Shown: positions 1 to 11,154, numbered from the stretch's first letter. The stretch is 64,000 bases of DNA from Sporosarcina sp. Marseille-Q4063 (GCF_018309085.1 NZ_CP070502.1:2108001-2172000), one strand, 5' to 3'. A program made the numbers and translations. Notes: generated by a model from the letters alone, not told the origin.

Positions 1-3000
1 TTGGCCGCGTTCAATTACATCGCCGACTTTAACTGTGAAGCGCGCGTTGTATGGTCCAAGGTATTTACGCGTTTCCACGCTACCTTCGATTGTAACTTCA
101 TGCTGACCTTCACGGATTTCATCGATTTCTGTAACGGTTCCGTTGATTTCCGAGATAACGGCTTTACCTTTCGGATTACGCGCCTCGAAAATTTCTTGAA
201 TACGTGGAAGACCTTGTGTAATATCGTCTCCTGCAACTCCACCTGTATGGAACGTACGCATTGTAAGCTGTGTACCTGGTTCTCCGATTGATTGTGCAGC
301 GATGATTCCAACTGCTTCACCAACTTCGACTTGTTCACCTGTTGCGAGGTTAATTCCGTAACACTTCTTACATACGCCGTGTTTCGTATCACATGTAAAT
401 GCTGAACGAATCGTAATAGTTTCAATACCCAAGTCCGTAATAATACGAGCTGTATCTTCTGTTATCAATTCATTTCTGCCAAGTATTACGGCACCAGTTT
501 CAGGGTGGTAAATTGTTTTCTTCGTATAACGTCCGAAAATACGCTCATCGAGTCTTTCGATGACTTCTGCACCTTCCATAAGCGCACCGATTTCCAATCC
601 ACGATCCGTACCGCATTCGTCTTCTCTGACAATGACGTCTTGTGCAACGTCAACGAGTCGACGAGTTAGGTAACCTGAGTCAGCAGTCTTAAGCGCCGTA
701 TCTGCAAGTCCTTTACGGGCACCGTGTGTAGAAATAAAGTACTCAAGAACAGTTAGGCCCTCTCGGAATGATGACTTAATCGGAAGTTCGATAATACGTC
801 CAGCCGGGTTTGCCATCAATCCTCGCATTCCTGCAAGTTGCGTAAAGTTAGATACGTTACCACGAGCACCTGAATCACTCATCATAAAGATTGGGTTCAG
901 ATTGTCCAATGATTCCATAAGTCTAACTTGAATGTCATCCCTAGCAGCACTCCAGTAAGCGATAACGCGGTCGTAACGTTCCTCATCTGTGATTAGACCA
1001 CGACGGAACTGCTTTAATACGTTGTCGACTTTACTTTGTGTTTCTGCAAGAATTTCATCTTTGTCTGGAAGCACGATAATATCGGACATACCGATTGTTA
1101 TTCCAGCACGAGTTGAGTATTTAAAGCCGAGATCCTTCATCCGGTCAAGCATTTTAGAAGTCTCTGTAATGTGGAAACGTTTAAAGATTTCAGCAATGAT
1201 ATTACCAAGAATATTCTTTTTGAACGGTCCAACAAGTTCAGTGTTTTCAAAATGCTCTTTCACATTTTCAGTTCCTGAAATGAAGTACTTATCTGGCGTT
1301 TGGATTTGCAAATTGAAATCAGTCGGTTCATTGATGTACGGGAATGATTCCGGCAAGATTTCGTTGAAAATAACTTTACCAACAGTTGTTAGTAAAAGCT
1401 TTGCATTGTTTTCTTCAGTAAATGTCGGGTTTTTGAGTGAACCAGCTTGAACAGCGATACGTGTATGAAGATGAACATAACCGTTTGTATAAGCGATCAT
1501 CACTTCATCCGTATCACGGAAAACTAGGCCTTCACCTGTTGCCCCCGTACGTTCCAATGTCAAGTAATAGTTTCCTAAAACCATATCCTGGGATGGGGTA
1601 ACAACCGGCTTCCCGTCTTTCGGGTTCAAAATGTTTTGTGCTGAAAGCATTAGAAGACGAGCTTCTGCTTGCGCTTCAGCGGATAAAGGTACGTGAACAG
1701 CCATTTGGTCACCATCAAAATCCGCGTTGTATGCAGTACATACAAGTGGGTGAAGTGTGATCGCACGACCTTCTACTAGTACCGGTTCAAATGCTTGGAT
1801 ACCAAGTCGGTGAAGTGTAGGTGCTCGGTTTAACAGCACTGGGTGTTCTTTAATAACTTCTTCTAGAACGTCCCAAACTTCCGAATGAAGGCGTTCGATT
1901 TTACGTTTAGCACTCTTAATGTTATGAGCTAGACCACGTTCAACGAGCTCTTTCATAACAAAAGGTTTAAACAATTCGATGGCCATTTCTTTCGGCAAAC
2001 CGCACTGATACATTTTCAACTCGGGTCCAACAACGATTACAGATCGTCCTGAATAGTCAACACGTTTACCAAGTAAGTTTTGACGGAATCGACCTTGTTT
2101 ACCTTTCAACATATGTGAAAGTGATTTCAATGGGCGGTTTCCTGGTCCAGTAACCGGGCGACCTCGACGACCGTTATCAACTAGCGCGTCAACAGCTTCT
2201 TGAAGCATACGTTTTTCGTTTTGAACGATAATTCCAGGCGCGCCAAGATCAAGAAGTCTTTTCAGACGGTTATTCCGGTTAATAACCCGGCGATACAAGT
2301 CATTCAAATCGGAAGTCGCGAAACGACCGCCGTCAAGTTGTACCATTGGGCGTAATTCAGGTGGAATAACTGGCAGAACCTCAAGAACCATCCATTCTGG
2401 TTTATTGCCAGAGTTACGGAATGATTCAACAACATCCAGGCGTCTAATTGCACGTGTGCGTCGTTGTCCTTGAACAGTTTTCAGTTCTTCTTTTAACGAT
2501 TCTGTTTCTTGATCTAAATCGATTGCTCTAAGGAGGCGTTCAATTGCTTCCGCACCCATTAGCGCTTCGAATTTATTTCCGTATTTTTGTCGATATGCAC
2601 GATATTCTCTTTCAGAAAGCAATTGCTTTCTTTCAAGTGGCGTATCTGCAGGTTCAACAACAACGTAGGAAGCGAAATAAATGATTTCTTCCAAGGCGCG
2701 CGGTGTCATATCAAGAATAAGACCCATACGACTTGGAATTCCTTTAAAGTACCATATATGCGTGACTTGAGCCGCAAGTTCGATGTGGCCCATACGTTCG
2801 CGACGTACTTTTTGACGTGTTACTTCTACTCCACAGCGATCACAAACGACGCCTTTATAACGAACGCGTTTATACTTTCCACAGTGACATTCCCAATCTT
2901 TCGTAGGACCAAAAATACGTTCACAAAACAGACCTTCTTTTTCCGGTCTCAATGTACGGTAGTTAATTGTTTCTGGCTTTTTGACCTCACCATAAGACCA

Positions 3001-3066
3001 CGAACGGATTTTATCCGATGAAGCGAGGCCTATTTTCATATACTCAAAGTTGTTTACATCTACCAA
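1..3066 (-). CDS. rpoC: DNA-directed RNA polymerase subunit beta' (3' end cut by window)
   Basis: Largest catalytic subunit of RNA polymerase; it carries the metal-binding loop of the active site. About 1022 codons are present and the C-terminal part lies outside the window. Translating the minus strand gives the N-terminal zinc finger (CHCGKYKR followed by CDRCGVEV), the clamp region and the invariant [10 protein letters not shown] motif (about 1700-1728) whose three Asp residues hold catalytic Mg2+. A second Cys cluster ([11 protein letters not shown]) lies near 345-385. The start is TTG at 3066-3064, eight bases after a GGGAGG site; it aligns with the usual [15 protein letters not shown] start. 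It follows rpoB by about 130 bp, as in all Bacillales. No frame break was seen. Confidence 0.97.
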   Translation of the reverse strand, partial: MVDVNNFEYMKIGLASSDKIRSWSYGEVKKPETINYRTLRPEKEGLFCERIFGPTKDWECHCGKYKRVRYKGVVCDRCGVEVTRQKVRRERMGHIELAAQVTHIWYFKGIPSRMGLILDMTPRALEEIIYFASYVVVEPADTPLERKQLLSEREYRAYRQKYGNKFEALMGAEAIERLLRAIDLDQETESLKEELKTVQGQRRTRAIRRLDVVESFRNSGNKPEWMVLEVLPVIPPELRPMVQLDGGRFATSDLNDLYRRVINRNNRLKRLLDLGAPGIIVQNEKRMLQEAVDALVDNGRRGRPVTGPGNRPLKSLSHMLKGKQGRFRQNLLGKRVDYSGRSVIVVGPELKMYQCGLPKEMAIELFKPFVMKELVERGLAHNIKSAKRKIERLHSEVWDVLEEVIKEHPVLLNRAPTLHRLGIQAFEPVLVEGRAITLHPLVCTAYNADFDGDQMAVHVPLSAEAQAEARLLMLSAQNILNPKDGKPVVTPSQDMVLGNYYLTLERTGATGEGLVFRDTDEVMIAYTNGYVHLHTRIAVQAGSLKNPTFTEENNAKLLLTTVGKVIFNEILPESFPYINEPTDFNLQIQTPDKYFISGTENVKEHFENTELVGPFKKNILGNIIAEIFKRFHITETSKMLDRMKDLGFKYSTRAGITIGMSDIIVLPDKDEILAETQSKVDNVLKQFRRGLITDEERYDRVIAYWSAARDDIQVRLMESLDNLNPIFMMSDSGARGNVSNFTQLAGMRGLMANPAGRIIELPIKSSFREGLTVLEYFISTHGARKGLADTALKTADSGYLTRRLVDVAQDVIVREDECGTDRGLEIGALMEGAEVIERLDERIFGRYTKKTIYHPETGAVILGRNELITEDTARIITDLGIETITIRSAFTCDTKHGVCKKCYGINLATGEQVEVGEAVGIIAAQSIGEPGTQLTMRTFHTGGVAGDDITQGLPRIQEIFEARNPKGKAVISEINGTVTEIDEIREGQHEVTIEGSVETRKYLGPYNARFTVKVGDVIERGQ

Positions 3067-3157
3067 GGAGCCTACCTCCCTTAAGTGTTATCGCTGGCAA
3101 TTGGTTTTGGGGGAAAAGTGAATTGCTTTTCCAGTTTTATTAACTTGTTTACCTTAA

Positions 3158-3185
3158 AGTAAAGGGGAAACGACTGCTTCCCCTA
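3158..3185 (-). terminator. Stem-loop in the rpoB-rpoC gap
   Basis: The inverted repeat AGGGGAAGC / GTTTCCCCT, read on the minus strand, lies just after the rpoB stop and is followed by a poor T-rich stretch. It may be a processing or stabilising hairpin rather than a full terminator, because rpoC must be read through it. Confidence 0.4.
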
Positions 3186-3195
3186 TCTTCTTTTA

Positions 3196-6100
3196 TTATT
3201 GCTCTGCCTTCATTAGATTCAAGGCATCTGTTGGTTGCGTGTCATCATCTTCGTCTAAGTTACGGAGTTCAATTTCTTCGTAATCAGCTGAAAGCATCTT
3301 AACGTCTAGTCCTAAACTTTGAAGTTCTTTGATGAGTACTTTAAACGATTCCGGTATGCCCGGTTGCGGAACACTTTCACCTTTAACAATCGCCTCGTAC
3401 GTTTTCACACGTCCGACAACATCATCTGATTTCACAGTTAGAATTTCTTGCAACGTATAAGCTGCACCATAAGCTTCAAGCGCCCAAACTTCCATCTCTC
3501 CGAAACGCTGTCCGCCGAATTGCGCTTTACCACCAAGCGGTTGTTGTGTAACAAGTGAGTATGGACCTGTTGAACGAGCATGAAGTTTATCGTCAACCAT
3601 GTGATCAAGTTTAATTAAATACATAACCCCGACTGATACGCGGTTATCAAAAGGTTCACCTGAACGACCATCATAAAGGATTGTTTTCCCGTCTCGGTCC
3701 ATTCCGGCTTCTTCCATCGTCAACCAAACATCTTCTTCATTCGCTCCGTCAAATACCGGCGTAGCCATATGAATGCCGAGTTCTCTAGATGCCATTCCTA
3801 AATGCATTTCGAGCACTTGCCCAATGTTCATTCGAGAAGGAACACCTAATGGGTTAAGCATGACATCAATCGGCGTGCCATCCGGTAAGAACGGCATATC
3901 TGATTCAGGTAAAATACGTGAAATAACACCTTTGTTTCCGTGTCTTCCAGCCATTTTATCTCCGACAGAAATTTTACGCTTTTGAACGATGTACGCACGA
4001 ACGAGTTGGTTAACTCCCGGCGGAAGCTCATCTCCGTCTTCACGGTTGAACACTTTCACGTCGAGAACAATTCCACCTGCTCCGTGTGGTACACGAAGTG
4101 AGGTATCGCGAACTTCACGTGCTTTCTCACCGAAAATTGCATGTAGGAGGCGCTCTTCAGCCGTTAACTCAGTGACACCTTTTGGCGTTACTTTTCCGAC
4201 TAGAATATCACCATCACGAACTTCTGCACCAATACGGATGATTCCGCGGTCGTCGAGGTGACGAAGTGCTTCTTCACCGACGTTAGGAATGTCCCGTGTA
4301 ATTTCTTCTGGTCCAAGTTTCGTATCTCGGGCTTCTGATTCGTACTCTTCGATATGAACTGAAGTATAGTCGTCATCTTTCACGAGACGTTCACTCATGA
4401 TGATCGCATCTTCATAGTTGAATCCGTCCCATGTCATAAACGCGGTTAGAACGTTACGTCCAAGCGCAAGTTCTCCTCTTTCCATTGACGGACCATCTGC
4501 GAGAATATAATTCGGTTCAACACGATCTCCGACACTGACAATCGGACGTTGGTTGTAACAAGTTCCTTGGTTTGAACGGATAAAGTTGTCCAAACGGAAG
4601 GTTGTTAAATCACCTTGAACTTCTTTTCCGTCTATTGTTTCAATACGACGTACTCGGATTTCTTTCGCTTCAACATGTTCAACGATTCCGGTATGCGTTG
4701 CTAGAACTGCTGCCCCTGAATCGCGTGCGGATACGTGCTCCATACCCGTACCTACAACTGGTGATTGAGGATTAAGAAGCGGAACAGCTTGACGTTGCAT
4801 GTTCGCACCCATGAGCGCACGGTTCGAGTCATCATTCTCAAGAAACGGAATACATGCTGTAGCTACTGAAACGACTTGCTTAGGTGAAACATCCATATAG
4901 TCAATTTGTTCACGTTTGAATACAGTGTTATCACCTTGGAAACGACCGACAACACCTTCATTGACGAATGAACCATCCTCATTTAAAGGTGCGTTCGCTT
5001 GGGCAACTACAAAGTTGTCCTCGACATCGGCAGTCAAATAATCAATTTGCTCAGTGACGCGACCCGAATCAGGATCGACTTTTCTATATGGCGTCTCAAT
5101 GAAACCGAATTTATTTACTTTCGCATAGGTTGATAACGAGTTTATCAACCCGATATTCGGACCTTCCGGCGTTTCAATCGGACACATCCGTCCGTAGTGA
5201 GAATAATGCACGTCACGTACTTCCATTCCAGCACGTTCACGTGTTAACCCACCAGGTCCAAGTGCTGAAAGACGACGTTTATGCGTCAACTCTTCCAACG
5301 GATTCGTTTGACCCATAAATTGTGAAAGTTGCGAGCTGCCAAAAAATTCTTTTATAGATGCGATAACTGGACGAATGTTAATCAATTGTTGTGGCACAAT
5401 AGACGACGTATCGTTAATTGACATTCGCTCTTTTACAACACGTTCCATACGGGATAGACCGATTCGGAATTGGTTTTGTAAAAGTTCACCTACAGAACGA
5501 AGACGTCGGTTACCGAGGTGATCAATATCGTCTGTATTTCCAACACCATGCAATAAGTTAAAGAAATAACTTACTGACGCAAGAATATCAGCAGGCGTCA
5601 CATTTTTAATGGAATCGTCGATATAAGCATTCGAGATGACATTAATTGCTTGTGGTTCATCGCCATTTGGGTTCGGCGCGTATACCTTAATGCTTTGAAT
5701 TACAGTTGGTTCATCAAGAACGCCTTCCGCATGAGTGATTTCACGGAAGCCTATTCCTTTTTCCAAATGAGGTAGTAATGTGTTTAGCGCACGGCGATCA
5801 ATAACCGCACCTTCTTCTAGAAGAATTTCGCCTGTTTCAGGATCAACAAGTGTTTCTGCCACTGTTTGTCCGAATAAACGGTTTTGAATATCAAGTTTTT
5901 TGTTCATTTTATAGCGACCAACATCAGCTAGGTCGTATCTTTTCGGATCAAAAAATCTTGAAAACAATAGACTTCTTGCACTATCAAGCGTTGGTGGCTC
6001 ACCTGGGCGAAGTCTTTCATATATTTCAAGTAATGCTTTTTCTGTAGTTTCAGTATTATCTCTTTCGAGCGTGTTACGTAGGTACTCATTATCGCCAATA

Positions 6101-6729
6101 AGATCGATAATTTCTTCATCAGTTGAAAAGCCTAGTGCACGTACTAGCACTGAAATTGGAAGCTTACGCGTCCGATCAATTCTAACGTGAACTACATCTC
6201 TTGCATCGATTTCATACTCGAGCCAAGCTCCCCGGTTCGGAATAACTGTCGCTCCGAAACCACGTTTCCCGTTCTTGTCGATCTTTGCGTTATAATAAAC
6301 ACTTGGTGAACGGACAAGCTGAGAAACAATAACTCTTTCCGCACCATTTATAATAAATGTACCGTTCTCTGTCATGAGTGGAAAATCACCCATGAAGACG
6401 TCCTGTTCCTTCACTTCTTCAGTTTCCTTGTTGTGCAGGCGGACCTTAACTCTGAGCGGTGCTGCGTATGTCACATCACGCTCTTTCGATTCATCCATAG
6501 GGTATTTCGGATCCTCAAGATGATAATCGACAAATTCTAATTGAAGATTTCCAGTGAAATCTTCGATTGGAGAGATATCACGGAACATTTCCCGCAAACC
6601 TTCCTCCAGGAACCAACCGTAAGATGCCGTCTGAATTTCGATTAAGTTCGGTAATTCTAAAACCTCACTAATCCGCGCGAAACTTCTGCGCTGACGGTGT
6701 TGACCATATTGAACTAGATGACCTGTCAA
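3196..6729 (-). CDS. rpoB: DNA-directed RNA polymerase subunit beta
   Basis: Second large catalytic subunit of RNA polymerase and the target of rifampicin. The full protein, about 1177 residues, aligns along its length with Bacillus RpoB, including the fork-loop/rifampicin region, [11 protein letters not shown], the [12 protein letters not shown] motif and the C-terminal [20 protein letters not shown] block. I chose TTG at 6729, with an AGGGGTG site seven bases upstream; a GTG at 6738 is in frame but abuts that site. In the rifampicin region the sequence reads [13 protein letters not shown] where most bacteria have SQFMDQ. The Gly codon is GGT at 5313-5311 and matches E. coli Asp516. His526 and Ser531 equivalents are normal. 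The C-terminus is short and acidic. Confidence 0.98.
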   Translation of the reverse strand: MTGHLVQYGQHRQRRSFARISEVLELPNLIEIQTASYGWFLEEGLREMFRDISPIEDFTGNLQLEFVDYHLEDPKYPMDESKERDVTYAAPLRVKVRLHNKETEEVKEQDVFMGDFPLMTENGTFIINGAERVIVSQLVRSPSVYYNAKIDKNGKRGFGATVIPNRGAWLEYEIDARDVVHVRIDRTRKLPISVLVRALGFSTDEEIIDLIGDNEYLRNTLERDNTETTEKALLEIYERLRPGEPPTLDSARSLLFSRFFDPKRYDLADVGRYKMNKKLDIQNRLFGQTVAETLVDPETGEILLEEGAVIDRRALNTLLPHLEKGIGFREITHAEGVLDEPTVIQSIKVYAPNPNGDEPQAINVISNAYIDDSIKNVTPADILASVSYFFNLLHGVGNTDDIDHLGNRRLRSVGELLQNQFRIGLSRMERVVKERMSINDTSSIVPQQLINIRPVIASIKEFFGSSQLSQFMGQTNPLEELTHKRRLSALGPGGLTRERAGMEVRDVHYSHYGRMCPIETPEGPNIGLINSLSTYAKVNKFGFIETPYRKVDPDSGRVTEQIDYLTADVEDNFVVAQANAPLNEDGSFVNEGVVGRFQGDNTVFKREQIDYMDVSPKQVVSVATACIPFLENDDSNRALMGANMQRQAVPLLNPQSPVVGTGMEHVSARDSGAAVLATHTGIVEHVEAKEIRVRRIETIDGKEVQGDLTTFRLDNFIRSNQGTCYNQRPIVSVGDRVEPNYILADGPSMERGELALGRNVLTAFMTWDGFNYEDAIIMSERLVKDDDYTSVHIEEYESEARDTKLGPEEITRDIPNVGEEALRHLDDRGIIRIGAEVRDGDILVGKVTPKGVTELTAEERLLHAIFGEKAREVRDTSLRVPHGAGGIVLDVKVFNREDGDELPPGVNQLVRAYIVQKRKISVGDKMAGRHGNKGVISRILPESDMPFLPDGTPIDVMLNPLGVPSRMNIGQVLEMHLGMASRELGIHMATPVFDGANEEDVWLTMEEAGMDRDGKTILYDGRSGEPFDNRVSVGVMYLIKLDHMVDDKLHARSTGPYSLVTQQPLGGKAQFGGQRFGEMEVWALEAYGAAYTLQEILTVKSDDVVGRVKTYEAIVKGESVPQPGIPESFKVLIKELQSLGLDVKMLSADYEEIELRNLDEDDDTQPTDALNLMKAEQ

Positions 6730-6799
6730 CTCATTCACCCCTCATTTACAATAATAATTCTTTTCAAAAACAGAAATACGGTGTACGATATAAAAAACT

Positions 6800-6834
6800 A
6801 AAAAGAAAATGAGTTCTACTGCGAGCTCATTTTC
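6800..6834 (-). terminator. Terminator-like hairpin in the rpoB leader
   Basis: GAAAATGAG and CTCATTTTC form a 9-bp stem with a 12-base loop followed by CTTTTTAG on the minus strand. It sits between the methyltransferase gene and rpoB, with no clear promoter after it, so it may act as a partial terminator or attenuator of rpoBC. Confidence 0.6.
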
Positions 6835-6958
6835 GATTTGACAATTTTTCTATCCATCATAAGTATGCCAAATAATGTTAACTTTCATGCAAAAGGGCAC
6901 ACGATTGCATTATATTAATTTATCCATCTTTTAACGCTACCATATAATTAAGTTGTCG

Positions 6959-7561
6959 TCAAACTTTAATCGCCCTAATAATATGATAACCTTTTTTCTT
7001 CACGATAATCTCAGCATTGCCAAAAAGTTTCTCTAGATGTTGAATCGTAGAAGGCGCACCTTGTTTTTTCTGAATAACAACCCACAATTCGCCACCAGTT
7101 TTCAATTTCGAAAATGCACCATCGTAAAAACTAAAGACAGTTTTCTTGCCCGCACGTATGGGCGGATTCGTCAATATTGCAGAAAACCCTGTAGTCGCAA
7201 CATCGTCCAGTGCATCACTGGGATAGATTTCGATATTCGAAATGCTATTATTCTCAGCGTTTTTAGCACTTAGCGATAACGCTCGTTCATTCACGTCAAC
7301 CATATGGATTTTTCGCTCCGGAAATGAAGCAGCTATCGATAAGCCAATCGGCCCGTAGCCGCAGCCCACATCAAGCACATCGCCTTCGACCTCCGGCATG
7401 ACAAATGATTCTGCAAGAAGCCTTGAACCGAAATCCACATCTCCCTTACTGAAAACACCTGCATCCGTGACAAAGCGAAATGATCGTTGCCGCAACGTGA
7501 CAAACAATTCCTTCGGCTGACTCTTCACTGTCGGATCTTTTGAATAATAATGTTCAGACAT
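6959..7561 (-). CDS. Class I SAM-dependent rRNA methyltransferase, RsmC/YbxB type
   Basis: Predicted to methylate a guanine base in 16S rRNA (RsmC family, known for m2G1207); the exact target here is inferred. The 200-residue protein has the SAM-binding motif I DVGCGYGPIGLS (about residues 63-74) and the catalytic NPPIRAGK motif (about 131-138), typical of RsmC-like guanine-N2 methyltransferases. It is the size of Bacillus YbxB, which occupies the same place between rplL and rpoB, and lacks the extra N-terminal domain of E. coli RsmC. The ATG at 7561 follows an AAGGAGAATCTTA site. Confidence 0.9.
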   Translation of the reverse strand: MSEHYYSKDPTVKSQPKELFVTLRQRSFRFVTDAGVFSKGDVDFGSRLLAESFVMPEVEGDVLDVGCGYGPIGLSIAASFPERKIHMVDVNERALSLSAKNAENNSISNIEIYPSDALDDVATTGFSAILTNPPIRAGKKTVFSFYDGAFSKLKTGGELWVVIQKKQGAPSTIQHLEKLFGNAEIIVKKKGYHIIRAIKV

Positions 7562-7620
7562 TAAGATTCTCCTTTTATTGAAATAAGGAAGTTCCCATCA
7601 TCCATCAAGATAAAATAACG

Positions 7621-7655
7621 AAGAAAAGCCCGTCTTAGCTGACGAGCTTTTCTTC
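7621..7655 (-). terminator. Rho-independent terminator after rplL
   Basis: On the minus strand GAAAAGCTCGTC and GACGGGCTTTTC form a stem around the loop AGCTAA, ending in a TTTTC tract, 15 bp after the rplL stop. Confidence 0.75.
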
Positions 7656-7669
7656 ACTATTCATACGAA

Positions 7670-8035
7670 TTACTTAAGTTCTACAGATGCGCCTACTTCT
7701 TCAAGTTTAGCTTTTAGTTCTTCTGCTTCTTCTTTAGCAACGCCTTCTTTAACCGGACCTGGTGCGCCGTCTACAACTGCTTTAGCTTCTTTCAAGCCAA
7801 GGCCTGTAATTTCACGAACTGCTTTGATAACTTGGATTTTCTTGTCTCCAGCAGCTGTTAGAATTACGTCGAATTCTGATTGCTCTTCTTCAGCAGCTCC
7901 GCCAGCAGCTCCACCAGCAGCAGCAACAGGTGCCGCAGCAGTTACGCCAAATTCTTCTTCAATTGCTTTTACAAGGTCGTTTAGTTCAAGAACTGTCATT
8001 TCTTTAACAGCATCTAAGATTTGTTCAATAGTCAT
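7670..8035 (-). CDS. rplL: 50S ribosomal protein L7/L12
   Basis: Stalk protein of the large ribosomal subunit that recruits and activates translational GTPases. The 121-residue protein shows the N-terminal dimerisation helix (residues 1-30), an Ala/Gly-rich hinge (about 33-50) and the C-terminal domain with the [15 protein letters not shown] region that binds factors. Length and order are typical. It lies downstream of rplJ with an 81-bp gap and its own AGGAGG site, which fits the need for several L12 copies per L10. Confidence 0.98.
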   Translation of the reverse strand: MTIEQILDAVKEMTVLELNDLVKAIEEEFGVTAAAPVAAAGGAAGGAAEEEQSEFDVILTAAGDKKIQVIKAVREITGLGLKEAKAVVDGAPGPVKEGVAKEEAEELKAKLEEVGASVELK

Positions 8036-8116
8036 TAATAGTTCCTCCTAATGGTTTTTTATTGTCAAGCTACCCACATCGGGTCAGGCTCGCATTGTTT
8101 TGTTCAGGCAGCTTTA

Positions 8117-8620
8117 TTAAGCTCCTTCTTGTCCTTCTTTGTCGTCTGCAACAGCTTTCGTAATTGCAGCGAAGTTGCGCATTGGCGCTTGTAGAACGCT
8201 GAGTAGCATAGAAAGTAAACCTTCGCGTGATGGAAGTTCAGCTAATGCTTTCACTTCTTCTGCAGATGCAAGCGCACCTTCAATCACACCAGCTTTAATT
8301 TCGAGCTCTTTGTTCTGTTTCGCAAAATCGTTAAGGATTTTTGCAGGTGCAACAACATCTTCATCTGAAAACGCAATCGCGTTTGGTCCTGTTAGGTGTT
8401 CGTTCAACCCTTCAAGTCCTGCTGCTTCAGCTGCGCGGCGAGTCATTGAGTTTTTATAAACTTTGAAATCGATTCCTTGATCACGTAGCGTTTTACGAAG
8501 TTCCGTAACTTGACTTACGTTTAGACCGCGGTAGTCAACTACAACAACCGTAGCCGCTGACTTTAGTTTGTCTTCGATTTCTGTAACAACTGCTTTTTTC
8601 GCTTCTAATACTTTGCTCAT
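8117..8620 (-). CDS. rplJ: 50S ribosomal protein L10
   Basis: L10 anchors L12 dimers to 23S rRNA and represses its own operon by binding the leader RNA. The 167-residue protein has the N-terminal globular domain with VVDYRGL and [11 protein letters not shown], and a helical C-terminal tail that holds L12. The ATG at 8620 follows TTAGGAGGTGTCC. The upstream L10 leader (8659-8790) supports autoregulation. Confidence 0.98.
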   Translation of the reverse strand: MSKVLEAKKAVVTEIEDKLKSAATVVVVDYRGLNVSQVTELRKTLRDQGIDFKVYKNSMTRRAAEAAGLEGLNEHLTGPNAIAFSDEDVVAPAKILNDFAKQNKELEIKAGVIEGALASAEEVKALAELPSREGLLSMLLSVLQAPMRNFAAITKAVADDKEGQEGA

Positions 8621-8658
8621 CTGGACACCTCCTAAATAAATTTCTTACTCATACCATA

Positions 8659-8790
8659 TAAAAAGCCCTCAGTCTACATAGGCAGACACGAGGGCAGAAA
8701 AAGTCGTCTTCTTTATTTAAGAAAGAGCGTCTTGTCCTCGGCAGGATTATTAAGCGGCAAGCCGCTCCTACTGTCTACGGTACAAATAAT
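8659..8790 (-). promoter_or_regulatory. L10 leader RNA (autoregulatory, with terminator-like stem)
   Basis: The rplA-rplJ gap holds a structured leader of the L10-leader type. On the minus strand it begins with the paired AGCGGC/GCCGCT region and ends in a GCCCTCGTGTCTG / CAGACTGAGGGC stem followed by TTTTT (8660-8695), a clear intrinsic terminator shape ahead of rplJ. In Bacillales this leader binds L10(L12)4. Assignment rests on position and structure; a covariance-model search was not run. Confidence 0.8.
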
Positions 8791-8844
8791 TATATTATTA
8801 ACAATGTCGATTATCTTATCATGAGATAATCAGTCTGTCAACAT

Positions 8845-9546
8845 TTATTTTTGAACTTTAACACTTGTTGTATCAATTTTCACAGCAGGACCCATTGTAG
8901 TCGTTACGTTAACAGACCTCATGTATGTGCCTTTTGAAGCTGCAGGTTTTGCTTTTTCAATCGTATCAAAAACCGTCAAGAAGTTTTCTACTAGTTTTTC
9001 ATTGTCGAATGATACTTTTCCGATTGGCGCGTGGATGATTCCAGCTTTGTCCGCACGGTATTCAACTTTACCAGCTTTAATTTCTTCAACTGCTTTTGCA
9101 ACGTCGAATGTAACAGTTCCTGTTCTCGGGTTCGGCATAAGTCCTTTAGGTCCAAGTACGCGACCGATCTTACCAACTTCACCCATCATGTCAGGAGTCG
9201 CAACGATAACGTCGAAATCGAACCAGCCTTGCTGGATTTTGTTGATGTACTCTACATCGCCAGCATAGTCTGCGCCAGCAGCTTCTGCTTCTTTAAGTTT
9301 TTCGCCTTTTGCGAAAACAAGTACTTTTTGAGTTTTACCAGTACCGTTCGGCAGTACAACTGCTCCACGAACTTGCTCATCATTTTTCTTTACGTTGATT
9401 CCTAGACGGAATGCAACTTCAACTGTTGCGTCAAAGTTTGCTGTGCTCGTTTTTTTCGCAAGATCGATTGCTTCTTGCACGTCATAAAACTTAGTGCTGT
9501 CGACAAGCTTCACTGCTTCAGTGAATTTTTTACCTCTTTTTGCCAT
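8845..9546 (-). CDS. rplA: 50S ribosomal protein L1
   Basis: L1 forms the mobile stalk at the ribosomal E site and in many bacteria represses translation of its own operon. The 233-residue protein starts MAKRGKKF and contains the signature around [20 protein letters not shown] (about 128-147). Its length is typical. The ATG at 9546 follows AAGGAGGAAATTTCAA. It lies between rplK and the L10 leader. Confidence 0.98.
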   Translation of the reverse strand: MAKRGKKFTEAVKLVDSTKFYDVQEAIDLAKKTSTANFDATVEVAFRLGINVKKNDEQVRGAVVLPNGTGKTQKVLVFAKGEKLKEAEAAGADYAGDVEYINKIQQGWFDFDVIVATPDMMGEVGKIGRVLGPKGLMPNPRTGTVTFDVAKAVEEIKAGKVEYRADKAGIIHAPIGKVSFDNEKLVENFLTVFDTIEKAKPAASKGTYMRSVNVTTTMGPAVKIDTTSVKVQK

Positions 9547-9598
9547 TTGAAATTTCCTCCTTGTTGTGGTGTTAACGGATTGAACCTCCCACGAATAA

Positions 9599-9630
9599 AG
9601 GTTGCGAGTTCCGAGGAACTATCGCAACCT
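9599..9630 (-). other. Stem-loop in the rplK-rplA gap
   Basis: AGGTTGCGA and TCGCAACCT form a perfect 9-bp stem enclosing a second inverted repeat GTTCC/GGAAC. No T-tract follows on the minus strand, so this looks like an RNA structure (possibly an L1-binding or processing element) rather than a terminator. The function is inferred. Confidence 0.5.
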
Positions 9631-9652
9631 CTTACTACAATGCAACTCTATA

Positions 9653-10078
9653 TCAGTCTTCGATAGTGATTCCCATACTGCGTGCAGTACCTTCAACCAT
9701 CGCCATCGCCGCTTCAACTGATGCAGCGTTCAAGTCTGGCATCTTTTGTTCTGCAATTTCGCGTACTTTGTCGCGTTTTACAGTTGCTACCTTCGTTTTA
9801 TTCGGTTCACCTGAACCTTTTTGAAGATTAGCTGCAACCTTTAGCAATACTGCCGCAGGTGGAGTTTTTGTAATGAATGTAAATGAACGGTCTTCAAATA
9901 CAGTGATTTCAACAGGAATAATTAGACCTGCTTGATCTGCTGTACGAGCGTTGAACTCTTTACAGAATCCCATAATGTTCACACCTGCTTGACCTAGCGC
10001 GGGTCCAACTGGTGGAGCCGGGTTCGCTTTCGCTGCAGGAATTTGTAGTTTAACAATCGTAGAAACTTTTTTAGCCAC
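9653..10078 (-). CDS. rplK: 50S ribosomal protein L11
   Basis: L11 binds the GTPase-associated centre of 23S rRNA and is needed for RelA-type stringent signalling. The protein of 141 residues starts [15 protein letters not shown] from a GTG at 10078, seven bases after a perfect AAGGAGGT; a longer reading frame to 10129 lacks a ribosome site and homology. The Pro-rich [12 protein letters not shown] segment, site of thiopeptide binding, is intact. First gene of the rplKA unit, with a good promoter upstream. Confidence 0.97.
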   Translation of the reverse strand: MAKKVSTIVKLQIPAAKANPAPPVGPALGQAGVNIMGFCKEFNARTADQAGLIIPVEITVFEDRSFTFITKTPPAAVLLKVAANLQKGSGEPNKTKVATVKRDKVREIAEQKMPDLNAASVEAAMAMVEGTARSMGITIED

Positions 10079-10207
10079 GTGATATACCTCCTTAAGTCCG
10101 TGATGTGGTAATCGGGTTGCCCCTCCCACTCAATATGTGTCTGCCGACTTGCATCGGTAGAATCAGTAAATGTGATCAAACTGTCCCTTGACAGCCTGAC
10201 CTTTGAA

Positions 10208-10236
10208 ATGATACCACTTTTTCGCTTCTAGTGCAA
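10208..10236 (-). promoter_or_regulatory. Sigma-A type promoter of rplK-rplA
   Basis: On the minus strand TTGCAC (10236-10231) is separated by 17 bp from TATCAT (10213-10208), about 130 bp before the rplK start. The long leader contains a GTGGGAGGGG segment that might carry an L1-binding site, which is inference. Confidence 0.65.
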
Positions 10237-10248
10237 GTGGCATTGCAA

Positions 10249-10782
10249 TTATATTTTTTTAACTTGGACGAAATCCAATTCCATCTTCGTTTCGCGACCG
10301 AACATATCCACAGCCACTTTAACTTTTCGCTTATCTTGATCGATTTCCTCGATTTTTCCTTGGAAATCAGCAAATGGACCTTCAAGCACTTGAACGAGCT
10401 CGCCAAGTGAAATATCCATTTCAGCCATGCTTTCTTTCACGCCCATTTGTTTCAAGATAAAATCGACTTCTTCCTCAAGTAGCGGAGTCGGCTTTGCGCC
10501 ACCACCTGAAGAACCGATAAAGCCAGTAACGCCAGGAGTATTTCGTACAACATACCATGAATCATCCGTCATGATGATTTCCACCAGAACATATCCAGGG
10601 AACGTTTTCTTCATGACTGTACGTTTTTTACCGTCTTTAAAATCTGTCTCTTCTTCTTCCGGGACGATAACTCGGAAAATCTTATCTTGCATACCCATCG
10701 TTTCAACACGGGCTTCCAGGTTTGCCTTTACTTTGTTCTCATAACCAGAATACGTATGAACGACATACCAATTCTTTTCCAT
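10249..10782 (-). CDS. nusG: Transcription termination/antitermination factor NusG
   Basis: NusG binds RNA polymerase and modulates pausing and termination. The protein has the NGN domain (MEKNWYVVHTYSGYENKV onward, with PGYVLVE and RNTPGVTGFIG) and the C-terminal KOW domain (about 125-177). I place the start at ATG 10782 from family alignment; ATG 10788 and an upstream ATG at 10827 are in frame. The best ribosome site, AAAAGGAGGG, lies at about 10822-10812, too far from 10782/10788 and inside the longer frame, with an in-frame ATA at the ideal spacing. The start is therefore uncertain. A weak terminator hairpin precedes the gene. Confidence 0.95.
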   Translation of the reverse strand: MEKNWYVVHTYSGYENKVKANLEARVETMGMQDKIFRVIVPEEEETDFKDGKKRTVMKKTFPGYVLVEIIMTDDSWYVVRNTPGVTGFIGSSGGGAKPTPLLEEEVDFILKQMGVKESMAEMDISLGELVQVLEGPFADFQGKIEEIDQDKRKVKVAVDMFGRETKMELDFVQVKKI

Positions 10783-10833
10783 TTCCATAACTTCTAGGAC
10801 TATTCGTCCGTCCCTCCTTTTTTCCATACAAAA

Positions 10834-10862
10834 TAAAAAAACCCGTTAAATTCGCAGACGGG
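10834..10862 (-). terminator. Terminator-like hairpin between secE and nusG
   Basis: CCCGT (minus strand) pairs with ACGGG around an 11-base loop and is followed by TTTTTTTATTTTG, six bases before the longest possible nusG start. The stem is short, so read-through is likely, but it is placed to attenuate nusG. Confidence 0.6.
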
Positions 10863-10916
10863 CTATTTTTAAGGAATTATTTATTCTACTTTATTATAAC
10901 GTATAGTTCCACACTA

Positions 10917-11102
10917 TTAAAAGTTAATGTACCATTCCATCAAACTTGAAATCCCTAAATCCGTTAGAGCAAAATAGACCGCCATAAACGCGACCGTCAC
11001 AAGAACTACAATCGTGTATTTCGTTAGCTGTTCTTTCTTTGGCCAACTTACTTTTCTCATTTCTGAGACTACGTCTTTAAGAAACCCGGTAATCTTCCCC
11101 AT
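10917..11102 (-). CDS. secE: Preprotein translocase subunit SecE
   Basis: Small essential subunit of the SecYEG channel. The 61-residue protein starts MGKITGFLKDVVSEMRKVSWP, with the conserved amphipathic helix and KVSWPKKEQL, followed by one transmembrane helix (about residues 32-52). The ATG at 11102 has GGAGGGG ten bases upstream; the longer frame to 11144 has no family support. It sits between rpmG and nusG as usual. Confidence 0.96.
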   Translation of the reverse strand: MGKITGFLKDVVSEMRKVSWPKKEQLTKYTIVVLVTVAFMAVYFALTDLGISSLMEWYINF

Positions 11103-11154
11103 TTGTATCGTGCCCCTCCGAATACAGATATATTGCTTCCCCACTAGGTAGCTA

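Noticed and set aside
3773..4261. Plus-strand frames inside rpoB (and similar ones opposite rplA, clpC, aceA and the aldehyde dehydrogenase)
   Set aside because: They lie opposite strongly conserved coding sequence, have no ribosome sites, and their composition is that of a reverse-strand shadow.
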